From contig OX442415.1 of assembly GCA_949361645.1 (NCBI GenBank), positions 27,245,092 through 27,309,091 on the forward strand: DNA of 64,000 bases, written 5' to 3'. The notes beneath the pieces are model-generated. The model was not told the DNA's origin and did no database searches. It saw only the letters and a program-made list of their open reading frames with translations. This document shows, piece by piece, positions 12,801 through 21,732 of this stretch. The position numbers and the translations under genes were made by a program. Within the stretch, counting starts at the first letter, position 1; each line of letters begins with the position of its first letter. Origin of the DNA: Spongilla lacustris. Taxonomy: Eukaryota > Porifera > Demospongiae > Spongillida > Spongillidae.

Positions 12801-14707
12801 TCTTTCACTTCCTCCCTCTGATGAGTAGGCAACCTACGGCCTGACTGCTTAATTCCATTATGATCCCCAGTAACAATTTGATGGTACACTAAATCTGTTC
12901 TCCCTAGATCACCCTCACATTGTGACAAAATACCACTATACTTCACTAACAGCTGTTTTAACTCATCCTTCTCATTGTCTGTAACACTGTCTGCCACCTT
13001 ATCGACCAACTGCTTGACAATGCTCTGAACACTAGTGTTATTGGCATCCACTCCAGCTGAACATACCATGCTACTGTGTTTGTCCAAAGGATACAGTGTG
13101 CCTACCACCTCCTGCTTATGCAGAACCATAGGGAAAGGAGAAGGATTAAGCAACTGAACAAGTACTTCATTGGACCCCTTACTCACACATGAGACAGATC
13201 TAGCCACCATCAAGCCGTGACGTTCCATGAATGCAACATTGGGCTCTAACAATACAGAACCATGTATACCTAATAGGCCACCATTACTACATGCAGCAAG
13301 AATTCGCATTTGAGATGACCCAGGGACCTCCACATGCTCAATAAGTTGTACATTACATACTCCTCCAACTGATAGTTGACTTTTATCCGTCTCCATACTC
13401 AATGCCTCAGTTCCTGCTACAAGTACTCCTGCCCCTAAATCCAGTTGGCAGTTAAACTTGGAAAGAAAATCAGCTCCAACTAAGCACTCTTGTATCAACT
13501 GACTAGCCACTAAGAAAGGGAAATTAGTATGTATGCTTCCAATATGCAAAGGCAATTCAACTTGACCCAGCAAGTTCAATTGTTGCCCATTTGCTGCAAC
13601 CACAGGGTGGTTAAGATCTTTTAGATGGTAACCATATCCTCCACTCTTTAATACATCCCTCCATACATTTTCCCTAATCAGTGTTACCCCGGAACCAGTA
13701 TCAATGAGCATTCTGGTTAGTCTCCCTGCAACCTCTCCCTGAATCATCATAGATGAGCTTACCGCTTGCACGACACCACGTCGTTTCAGACAATCACGCT
13801 GAAGATGCCCAGACTCACCGCATCCCCAACACTTCGACTGCCTTCTTCCATGTGCATTCTTTGGACAATCCTTTCTTACGTGTCCACGAGACTTGCAATT
13901 CCAGCATACCGGGCCCGTTTTCCCCCTTTCTTTACCCTTATCCCCTGTTCCCCGCTGCACACCTTTCAACTCATCAGATAACCTTTGTACTTCTCGTCTC
14001 AGAGTCTCTACTTCACTTCGTTCTCTATCCCGGCTTAGTGTAGCTGTAACCAATTCAGAATTAGAGCTCTCACCTTCTGTAGATGCCACAACTTCTTTCT
14101 GCCTCATCGCATGCAACTGCTTCTGTGCCATTTCAACCATCTCGTGCTTACAGGCTAATTTCAACGCATCGTCCAAGGTTTTTGGCTCTTCTTTCATCAG
14201 CGCTAGTTGCACCGACGACGAAAGAACACCTTGAATAAACTGATTGCGTAGCAGGTCCTGCAGTTGTTCAGCTGGCCATCCAGGAAAAGCTTTATCTGCC
14301 ATGCCCCGCAGGGCGCCACAGAACTCCATTAATGGCTCCCCAACTTTCTGCACCCTCGTGCGCACCTTCAACTGCCACTCCAGCTCGCTACCTAAAGGAG
14401 CATAAGACCGCTGAATGCAATCACATACCGCGTCGTAGTCATCCGTCTGAGCTAGCCCGTGGTGCGTAACCACGCGGTAAGGCTCGTCCTCTAACAGCGA
14501 GAGTAGTTCCTTTGTCCAGCTATCCCTCGCAATCTTCGCCTGAGTAGCATACATTTCGAACCTTGATAACCACAGTTTCCAATCGCCTTTAGCGCCGAAA
14601 CGTGGAGGCGGCCTAAGCGCCATTCTGACAACCCTTTCAACGACGACATTGGTCGTCCCCGCAGAAGCCGGTCCTCCAGAGGTGTCCATGTCCTCTTCTT
14701 CAGTCAT
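9791..14707 (-). CDS. Gag-pol polyprotein of the Ty3/Gypsy retrotransposon
   Basis: A single 1638-codon frame encodes the whole replication machinery, with no frameshift between gag and pol. Order seen, residues approximate: gag capsid-like helical region (1-240); two CCHC zinc knuckles (CWNCKSRGHVRKDC near 267 and CWGCGESGHLQRDC near 287); aspartic protease with DTGSG near 335; reverse transcriptase with YLDD near 768; RNase H with DTDAS near 915; integrase HHCC zinc domain about 1149-1184; integrase core with D in MDIMGPL (about 1212), D in HSDQGRN (about 1271) and E in LVERFNR about 36 residues later; then a GPY/F-type module near 1440. I see no chromodomain. The tail is Glu-, Pro- and Arg-rich. 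The start ATG lies inside the primer binding site, and the next in-frame Met is residue 7. No catalytic residue is missing. Confidence 0.95.
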   Translation of the reverse strand: MTEEEDMDTSGGPASAGTTNVVVERVVRMALRPPPRFGAKGDWKLWLSRFEMYATQAKIARDSWTKELLSLLEDEPYRVVTHHGLAQTDDYDAVCDCIQRSYAPLGSELEWQLKVRTRVQKVGEPLMEFCGALRGMADKAFPGWPAEQLQDLLRNQFIQGVLSSSVQLALMKEEPKTLDDALKLACKHEMVEMAQKQLHAMRQKEVVASTEGESSNSELVTATLSRDRERSEVETLRREVQRLSDELKGVQRGTGDKGKERGKTGPVCWNCKSRGHVRKDCPKNAHGRRQSKCWGCGESGHLQRDCLKRRGVVQAVSSSMMIQGEVAGRLTRMLIDTGSGVTLIRENVWRDVLKSGGYGYHLKDLNHPVVAANGQQLNLLGQVELPLHIGSIHTNFPFLVASQLIQECLVGADFLSKFNCQLDLGAGVLVAGTEALSMETDKSQLSVGGVCNVQLIEHVEVPGSSQMRILAACSNGGLLGIHGSVLLEPNVAFMERHGLMVARSVSCVSKGSNEVLVQLLNPSPFPMVLHKQEVVGTLYPLDKHSSMVCSAGVDANNTSVQSIVKQLVDKVADSVTDNEKDELKQLLVKYSGILSQCEGDLGRTDLVYHQIVTGDHNGIKQSGRRLPTHQREEVKELLDDMLVRKVIEPSQGSWSSPVVLVKKKDGSTRFCVDFRRLNAVTKKDAQPLPRIDEALDVLGSAQWFSCLDLTSGYWQVEVAPGDREKTAFVTPYGLFQFRVMPFGLTNAPATFQRLMERVLAGLHWTTCLIYLDDILIFSATVQEHFSRLREIFDRLKQAGLKIKPSKCLLLQKNIRYLGHVVSEHGIETDPDKTMCIADWPTPSCLQELKQFLGLASYYRRFVKSFAAIVAPLVKLTEKGHSWHWSPDCDAAFFLLKERLVTAPILGYPVFNQPFIVDTDASGEGLGAVLSQYISGGERVIAFASRSLSKAERKYCATRREMLALVWAIKHFRPYLYGRRFTVRTDHASLRWLQSFHEPEGQVARWLECLSEYDFEVVHRPGTKHTNADALSRMPCPQCQLSVPQIGTVQSDIWLPCWTLDELAEEQRRDSSIGQVIQWLENECIPPVFPKHMSSHIQALWAQSFYLVLQNGVLYRQWEDVPCKGLHRRLQLVLPPNLVPVLLEALHSSIRGGHFGTSKTLAKVREHFYWVGQRKDVAAWCSGCLSCASRKPPPAKPRAPLQLDPVERPLQRVAMDIMGPLPETPRGNKYILVIADYFTKWTEAYPIPNMEAITVAKCLVNEFICRFGVPEQLHSDQGRNFESKMIKNICDLLQIRKTRTSSYHPQSDGLVERFNRTLLNLLSIVVGDVEHDWDVHLPLLMFAYRTSVHETSGVTPFVMMFGREVVLPEHLIFNLPVSIEQVPQESVEYVDHLKKRFQLVYQYVRQHAQKGMQRQKTGYYQKENTQWVFQKGDHVWLYTPAVPRGKSPKFHRPWQGPYEILERKGEVTYDIRRLAHPRKRLIVHYNRLKPFLQATPPEERTSREEDEKAPPRNEQKSEEEEEEEKINKEPQSSQDEQYLYVETRRPEPRPAVEEHVPQPLHMAPVPPQPPQPPAEPELPEPGERLRRSTRNRHPPDWYGRIVVHSVLTHTNCEDTVSLDGELCNDGNGWRQADGRTFES
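9845..9860 (-). promoter_or_regulatory. Polypurine tract of the Gypsy element
   Basis: On the minus strand GGATGGGGAGCTG directly precedes the 3' LTR. This is the expected place and composition for the plus-strand primer. Confidence 0.7.
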
Positions 14708-14723
14708 CCCACTTCTGACACCA
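14706..14723 (-). promoter_or_regulatory. Primer binding site, tRNA-Leu type
   Basis: On the plus strand the bases ATCCCACTTCTGACACCA equal the 3' end of a eukaryotic tRNA-Leu (CAA type) including CCA. The site lies 2 bp inside the 5' LTR. The polyprotein ATG overlaps its inner end (GTGGGATG). Confidence 0.85.
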
Positions 14724-14725
14724 AT

Positions 14726-14900
14726 TGTAGCGCATGCCCAGTCTCAAACAGACTATAAACTTGATGATAGCTTAGAACACACATACGCATACAATACACG
14801 CGATTATATACTGTTCTGCCTATTGTTCATTAATGCACACGGTACTTCAGCTCTCGAATGTTCTGCCGTCAGACTGTCGCCAGCCGTTGCCATCGTTACA
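14726..14900 (-). repeat. 5' LTR of the Gypsy element
   Basis: 175 bp with the same ends as the 3' LTR and three substitutions. It should carry the element's promoter and polyadenylation signals; I cannot place them exactly. Confidence 0.93.
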
Positions 14901-15605
14901 TGTGCATGTGTGTATGTGTGCATGTGTGTAGGTGTGTATGTGTGCATGTGTGTAGGTGTGTATGTGTGCATGTGTGTGTGTATGTGTGTACATGTGCATG
15001 TGTGTGTACTGGATTGCCCTAATTTGACTAACCCACCCCCTGGTTTACACATGCCATGTAAAAATAATACTACATGGCATGCCATATAACAGTGCAGAGG
15101 GAAGACATTTATTTCTGCCCAACCCCTATATTTTTATATATTCTGAAAACCACCCCCTGTTGAAAATGTGTGTATGTGTGCATGTGTGTTGCCCCTAATT
15201 TAAATCCCTGGTGTGCAAGTTTGTGTCATGTGTGTATGTGTGCATGTGTGTCATGTGTGCACGTGTGTGTGCATGTTGGTGCATGTGTGTGTGTGCATGT
15301 GTGTGCGCATGTGTGTGCATGTGTGTATGTGTCCATGTTGTGTGTACAGTGTATGTTTTTATGCATATGTATGTGTGCATGTGCATATGTGTGTGTGCAT
15401 GTGTGTGTGCATGTGTATGTGCATGTGTGTATGTATGTGTGTATGTGTGCATGTGTGTGTGCATGTGTGTATGTATGTGTGTGTATGTGTGCATGTGTGT
15501 ATGTATGTGTGTGTATGTGTGCATGTGTGTGTATGTGTGTATGTGTATGCAACATGTGTATATGTGCATGTGTGTGTATCACTATGTGTGTATGTATATG
15601 TGTGT
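14901..15605. repeat. TG-rich arrays interrupted by the duplicated segment
   Basis: TG arrays at 14901-15005 and 15168-15605 flank the right copy (about 15008-15168) of the segment also found at 9109-9228. This copy has an extra insertion of about 25 bp around TACTACATGGCATGCC and an AT-rich insertion near 15128-15150. Confidence 0.85.
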
Positions 15606-15879
15606 ATGGAACACACCTCAGTACTGATGGAACGAGGAAGAGTGTCTAAACTCCTGCTATTAAGGCCACACAACAGTGTTCAGCAGCATTCATCCAGCAT
15701 ATTCCATTATTGTCTACTTGCTATCAGGGTATAATGATGTAGCCACATGATTGCACGAACACTTTTAGCATAAACCCAATATTATTCAAGCTGTGAAATA
15801 TATATTTTTTGAAAATAATATAGGCTATTTCCTTGCTATATGCACGTAACAAAATAAGTTCGGTTCCTCTTTACTTTAC

Positions 15880-15904
15880 CCCCCCCCCCCCCCCCCCCCC
15901 CCCC
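15880..15904. repeat. Poly-C run
   Basis: An uninterrupted run of C of about 25 bp; its length is probably uncertain in any assembly. Confidence 0.9.
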
Positions 15905-15913
15905 TTTCCTAAT

Positions 15914-16206
15914 TATAGCAACTTATTAACATATACAACCGTAGGTACTGCTGAACCTAAGCTAAACTACGCCCAGCTAGTTGGGCGTACCCTAAACTAA
16001 GCCCAGCTAGACGGGAGAACAGTCGCTGATCCGCTAATAAATCCAGCTAGACCCGGATGTAATTCGGATCTAGCTGGATTTGTTAGCGGATCAGCGACTG
16101 TTCCCCTGTCTAGCTGGGCTTAGTCTTGGGTACACCCATCTAGCTGGGCTTAGTTTAGCTTAGGTTCAGCAGTATGTACGGTTGTATATGTTAATAAGTT
16201 GCTATA
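15914..16206. mobile_element. Hairpin (foldback) MITE, 293 bp
   Basis: The two halves are near-perfect inverted copies from TATAGCAACTTATTAACATA at the left to the reverse complement at the right, with the centre near 16060. Arms of roughly 140 bp contain a repeated AGCTAG..GGGC word. There is no coding capacity. A second partial GTTGCTATA follows the right end. Confidence 0.8.
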
Positions 16207-16331
16207 TAAGTTGCTATAATACTTCAGTGTGAGTAGTGATGTATATATGCTCACATGTCATTTTACTAGGGTGTGATCTAAATAGAATCCAAGTAGGCTA
16301 TGCCATGCTACTTATTAACCTTGACTTCACT

Positions 16332-16843
16332 TAGTTGGGCGTGGCCCGCCCTTCGCGTATTGGCGGAAGGTCGGGTTGCAAGCCTATACCTGGATTTGTT
16401 TTGCTGCAACTGGGATTGCAGCGTTTAAGTGGGTCCCATTACCACCCAATTAGCGGCTGATGTGAGGTAATGATAGGCAGCTGTTCCTCCCATTTAACTT
16501 ACATGTATATGAATTTTCATGGAGCGGACAAACATTGCTTTTGTTTGCGAATGTGTTACAGAGGCAGCTAAAGAGTTGCGCTACCCTGCTACTATGAAGC
16601 CTGAACAACAATGCGTGCCCAACTAATCGACACCGCACCCGAAGCAATACATGTACATATCTTGAGCAGCTGCTCTGCAGACACACAAACCGCATTATCA
16701 CCACGTAATCTAACGCTCAATAATCATGTGCAATAACATAACGATATTCACAACGATATTACATAACACTCCAGAACAAATCTTGGTATAGGCTTGCAAC
16801 CCGACCTTCCGCCAATACGCGAAGGGCGGGCCACGCCCAACTA
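16332..16843. mobile_element. MULE-like non-autonomous element, 512 bp
   Basis: The 59-bp terminal inverted repeats are identical, beginning TAGTTGGGCGTGGCCCGCCC and ending near AAGCCTATACC. They are bounded by a perfect 9-bp duplication, GACTTCACT (16323-16331 and 16844-16852). A 9-bp duplication with long terminal repeats fits Mutator-like elements. The interior has no transposase. Confidence 0.85.
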
Positions 16844-16859
16844 GACTTCACTCTCAACA

Positions 16860-18430
16860 CAAAGTGGCATGAACAAGCTTGCATCAAATTTTAAACTTAG
16901 TATAGGACCTATGCATGCGTATTACAATACACTACTGATAGCGAAGCGCTAGCATGAGCACAGCGGTGCACATTGACGAACACTGCACACTAGTCTTCAT
17001 AAGCACAGCGAGATTACACGCATGAATACGGTAATTGCTGCGCATGTTGAAAAGGCAACGTGTATACTAGTACGCACTGCCCTAGTCTAGAAATCCACAC
17101 CAATGCACGGGCCATGGCCATGCACCCTATGTTAGACATTTTTAACTGGTATGTTGTGTGCGTGCATATACCTTTAAGCTATAACTCTGTCACTTCAAGT
17201 CCAGTAACTGTATCTACATCACCTCAAATATGAAGTCAGGCTGGTGCGCCTTGTCATCGATTTCGGGTAGCGGTAACTTGCTGCAAGACATGTAAACTAT
17301 TCTGAATCGGTACGCGTACGGCGAAAGAATTACCAGCTGTCTTGTGTAGTTAATTAAAGTTATTCATGTACCCAATAAAAAGTGGGGCGGCCTTAGCCGC
17401 CCCAGCCGCCCCAGCCGCCCCAGCCGCCCCGGCTCCGGCGGCCCTGCTGATGCATAACTCATAGTAACTACGTGAGCGCACTCTTTTAAAGTGTTTGGAA
17501 TACCGGTACTATCGGACTATGGAGTACTATTAAAACGATCGGACACTCACCAACATGTCATTGCCGACTTCTAATGAGTTAGATCGGGACTGTTGAAAAG
17601 TTATTCAGACGCGCACGGCGCACCACATGGCTACTTCTATTTTCGTATGCAGCTGATGCATTGAGGTCTGAAAACGAGAGATGGGCGGACATAAATTGCT
17701 AGGGTTACCGTACAATAAAACATATGTCGTATTGCCGTGTGAACGCACCCATATATGGGCATGGCGTACAGTTTACATGTAGGACCTAAACTATGGTTTA
17801 GGACCTAAACAAAGTGTTTAGGACCTAAACACTCGTCGTATTCGGCGTAGTCGGTACTGATAATTTTGTCAGAATCCGGACTCAGAAATTTCCGGATGTT
17901 GTTGAGACATGTAATACGGTCTTGCAATTGGGTAACTTCGTGGTGAACGGACATGTGTTGATGACAGACAGACTTGCTGCTCGTGAATAAGTTTTGTTTT
18001 TTTTAATTGTGCCGCGGTCTGTGAAGTATGGCTTAAAAGGTACGTTTTTCTTAATGCCACACATGTATAGTACGTATACATATATATGTTGCGAATTCGA
18101 AGATGCATGAATAATGCATGAACTTGACGATATACCTTGCAGAACAAGAAAACTGACAGGGCCACTTTCTTTGAAAGAAAGGAAGGAGGAAAGAATACTA
18201 CTTTTTGGTCTGAAGTACGATCAATTGAATTGTTCCCCACACACAACATGCACGGTATATTGTGCACGCATGCATGTCGCATGGTGCTGACAATCGGCGT
18301 ACAATCCACTATAAGCCATCGTACATGTATATCAGCACTATCAATATTGTGGTTTTAAAAAGTAATTCGCGTCGACGAGCACAAATGTCAATCAAAATAT
18401 AATCACAACGATTGATGAATCGAAGTGGCA
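16860..18430. other. Intergenic with small repeats
   Basis: Contains a CAGCCGCCC tandem array (about 17383-17442) and three copies of TTTAGGACCTAAAC (17779-17830). No gene recognised. Confidence 0.5.
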
Positions 18431-18439
18431 ATTGCATTA

Positions 18440-19282
18440 ATAATATGGGACTGTGTCCAGCAAAATCGGGCTTGTGGGGTTATAATTTTATCACTATAAA
18501 AATTGCACGTTGTACTAATCAACACATCTTCGCGACGGTACTACCTTTTCCTTTCAAATTTCGTACACTTGTTCCCACACCATTTCTCTGTGTGAAAATC
18601 GATTTTTGTGATCTACACATTTTCCGTGCCGTGGATACAACAATCGTTAACCCATCGGGTTAGAATTCCTCATTTCTCCATGTACGAGTGTTGAAAACGC
18701 GTCACATTCGGGTTGCACATAGAGAAGTCTTGTAGCTATTGATTTGTTCTGTTCGTTAATTTTTATATTATCCGTTACGGAGATACAGTTGAACAAACTA
18801 CGGGCACGTTTTCCCGCTTGATTCGCGCCAATGATTTTGGCAAATCGCGTCCCGCTCTGTGAATGGGAAGGCGGTGATTATATTATTGGCGCGAATCAAG
18901 CGGGTAAATGTACCTGTAGTTTGCTCAACTGTATCTCCGTAATGGATGATTCAGAAACTAACGAACAGAACAAATCAATAGCTATAGGACTCCTCTATGC
19001 ACACTCCGAGTTTGACACGTTTTTAACACTCGTACCTGGAGAAATGTGGATTTCTAACCCGCGGGGTTAACGATTGTTGTATCCACGGCACGGAAAAGGT
19101 GTAGATCACAAAAAATCGATTTTCGCACAGAGAAATGGTGTGGGAGCAAGTGTATGAAATTTGAAAGGAAAAGGTAGTACTGTCGCGAAGATGTGTTGTT
19201 TAGTACAACTTGCAATTTTTATAGTGATAAAATTATAACCGACACCACAAGCCCGATTTTGCTGGACACTGTCCCAAATATC
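18440..19282. mobile_element. Short palindromic element C, relative of giant palindromes A and B
   Basis: About 840 bp with long inverted arms. It starts TGGGACTGTGTCCAGCAAAA and ends with the reverse complement of TGGGACAGTGTCCAGCAAAA. The 4 bp flanking the ends are AATA on both sides. Each arm contains the core TTGTTCTGTTCGTTAATTTT and CCGTTACGGAGATACAG found in A and B. No coding capacity recognised; the frame at 18831-19070 spans the hairpin centre. Confidence 0.75.
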
Positions 19283-19289
19283 AATAAAA

Positions 19290-20220
19290 TGTGGCTAACA
19301 ATATCAAGCACCAAGTTATTTTATTTTGCTGTATTTAAATCATCATCATCTAAATTTGTGTTAATGTGTTGTTTTTTTCCCCGGCATTTGTATCAGGCGT
19401 GATATAACGTTCGGTGTAACATTTCAATTTAATTGTCTACAAATTACTATACAATAGCGTTATTATAATATAGCCATACATCAATGTAAAGAATAGAAAG
19501 GTTTTTTAATGATGCCACACGAACGTGTATGTATAGATCTACATGACATTTGTATACGTGTACAAGGTATGCGCGTGTGACCTCTCAGTCACGTGGATAC
19601 ACAACAAGGGTCAACTGATGTACATCTAACCGAACGTACCTATTGGGTTTGGTAGCTTTCCAAGTCGATTACCCTGCGGTAGCATTTTTCCAGCAGCATG
19701 TTTGGCTGTCGGTCGACGGTCGTGCGTTCTTGGAATCGCATTCTTTTCGCATAAGGAGAAGCGATGGAATCGTCCCGATGTTCTGCACTCCTCATGGCCG
19801 CTGAATTTTCGTTGTATCGTTGCCTCTTTAAAGTTTAGTTTAAGCTCGAAGTTCCGGTGATGCCCTCACCGGTTAGTTCTGGCTCGTTCCGATGATATTT
19901 AGTAAATAGCCGCCTAAGCGCTAGTGCCCAAACCGGATACGTGCCAAGATTTCACCAGGTTAATTACAACTAATAGGTGTAGTGCCCAGACCGTACACAT
20001 TGGATTACATATATACATGTACATGTACAGCTACATGTATTGGAGCAAAATATGAACAAGTTCTAAACTATTTGATCGTTTTGAGTCCTGGATGCTTAAA
20101 TATACGTCATTTGCTAGCACAACCACCGATATATACAATGTAGCCTCGATACATTTTAACCACTGAAGCGAGAATGCCAATGAATTCTGAAGCTATTAGT
20201 GTGATTTCCATTTCTTAGAA
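19290..20220. other. Intergenic, nothing recognised
   Basis: AT-rich with a few ACATGTACATGTA palindromes. No exon or RNA gene recognised. Confidence 0.4.
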
Positions 20221-20222
20221 GT

Positions 20223-20505
20223 GTTCCTATCTCGAGTTATGCGTGGTCAAGAAGAAGAACAACAACAACGAGAAATACGGTAGGACTGGGTACGAGTTTA
20301 AACAAGCGTTTTGTTCTCCACAACCACGCGGTTTTATGACATCAAACAAACACGAAACTGCTCGTTTTTGACTGCTTGTTCGACGATGACAAAGAGCTAA
20401 GCGATCCGATTGATAAGAGTCCCGTTAGAAGCGGGTCCCGTTTTTTTAATGACATTCATAATCGTGGTCAAATCCTATATGAGAGTTACTAACGTAACTC
20501 TCGAT
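20223..20505 (+). repeat. Dispersed repeat, copy 1
   Basis: Shares with 31722-32014 its start (TTCCTATCTCGAGTTAT), a middle portion and its end (CAAATCCTATATGAGAGTTACT then CGTAACTCTCGATA). The end forms a small hairpin, GAGAGTTAC / GTAACTCTC. Confidence 0.65.
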
Positions 20506-20690
20506 ATAATTAATATATATATAATAATAATTATATAATTATATATATATACATGTATAGCCTCGAGTTTCAGAAGGGTCCGGGTTTCTAAGGTGTTGCT
20601 AGGGCATTACATAATGTTTTGGAGACCTAATGTCCAAAATTTCAATCACCGCAAACTACATTACAAACAAGCAAAGACAATTTGTTCTGA

Positions 20691-21732
20691 TCAGTCCCAC
20701 TCATCATCAGGGAGGGTGAACTTTGTGTTTGTTGCTCCATATGATCTGCCGTTTGTTGCATTGGACTCAAACATATAATGTTCACGTCCAGCTCTTATAA
20801 TACTCACTTTTCGAATATTTATGATCAAGGTTAAAACGATCAGCATTAGAGGCGTGAGAATAGCTGCCAGGAGAGCTATAGGGAAGGAAGACTTCTGTGT
20901 TATCTGTTCCCATGCGAAAAGAACACCGTTAGCCGCAACAACCAAAACGAAAACTATCAGTAGTGAAACTATGGAAGTGACATTTTCATTTGGTGTAGAT
21001 TTGTATCCATTGGAGACTGACTTGTGTACACAATATTGACAAAAGGCAAATATAACCACCACTGCTGAAAACAGCCACACAAGAGCTGCCAATAGATGCC
21101 ACATCAGCAAGCGAGTAACAACTTCTACCACAGAAACACCAGAAGCTAGTATTGCAACGGTCAGTGTCTGCAAACCAACAAAGATATTCATCCTTTCCGT
21201 ATTTGATTGTGATGAATGGCCATGGTACAAACAAAATAGGCACAGATAATGAGGTGATAAAGTATATCCCTAGAAGCATTTTGTACTTTTTCTGCTTCTC
21301 TTCCTGTATGACCTGTAGGCACTTGGGGTGTGTCATCACCAAGAGTAGGTGGATTCCAAAGAAGGCCACAACTACTTATACACTAACAATGATATACTCC
21401 CTTAGTGCTCCTATAACAACTACTAGTACACTAACAATGATATACTCCCTTAGTGCTCCTAACACTGTACAGCCCACAGCATCATGAAAGAGCAGAATCC
21501 ATTGGAAGGACTCAAATGCCTCAAAAGTAGAAAATACAGCCAAGGCAAAAATGATCATTTGCCCTATTGGATCAAATTGATACTTGTTCTTGTAATGGTA
21601 GCATTGACACTGATTGAGAAGAAGTGAAAGGAATCCAGCAATGAAGGAGAGAAATGACAAACTCGTGTAGACGATGTTGGTTATCTTTATCTGGGTATCA
21701 GTCATGACACACGCTGATCCATTGTATGCCAT
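20691..21732 (-). pseudogene. 7-TM receptor-like gene, disrupted copy 1
   Basis: Intronless membrane protein, paralogue of the gene at 27945. Segments conserved with that copy predict seven membrane spans. An extracellular-loop motif YGKDEYLCW before TM5 resembles the CW motif of secretin/adhesion and cAMP-receptor-like GPCRs. The C-terminus ends in PDDEWD. Breaks seen: a 48-bp in-frame tandem duplication (16 residues, GALREYIIVSV...) at about 21376-21471; a TAA stop in its second copy where the paralogue has Leu; and a 13-bp insertion near 21140 that shifts the frame. The start (21732) follows a TTTTGCTTAG sequence also present in the paralogue, so a 5' UTR intron is possible. Receptor class is inferred from topology only. 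Confidence 0.7.

Larger units (their letters stand above)
9670..14900 (-). mobile_element. Complete Ty3/Gypsy-type LTR retrotransposon
   Basis: The element is 5231 bp and runs on the minus strand. It has 175-bp LTRs at both ends, a primer binding site, a single gag-pol frame and a purine tract. Both LTRs start TGTA and end TACA. I count three differences between them (about 98% identity), so the insertion is young. The 4 bp on each side are TGTG, consistent with a target duplication but not independent proof inside a TG array. All motifs needed for mobility are present with no internal stop, so it may be intact. Confidence 0.95.

Noticed and set aside
15170..15734. Cys/Val-rich frames of up to 173 codons
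   Set aside because: Same cause: TG microsatellite without stops.
17869..18309. 146-codon minus-strand frame
   Set aside because: No domain, codon use looks random, and it partly overlaps AT-rich intergenic DNA.
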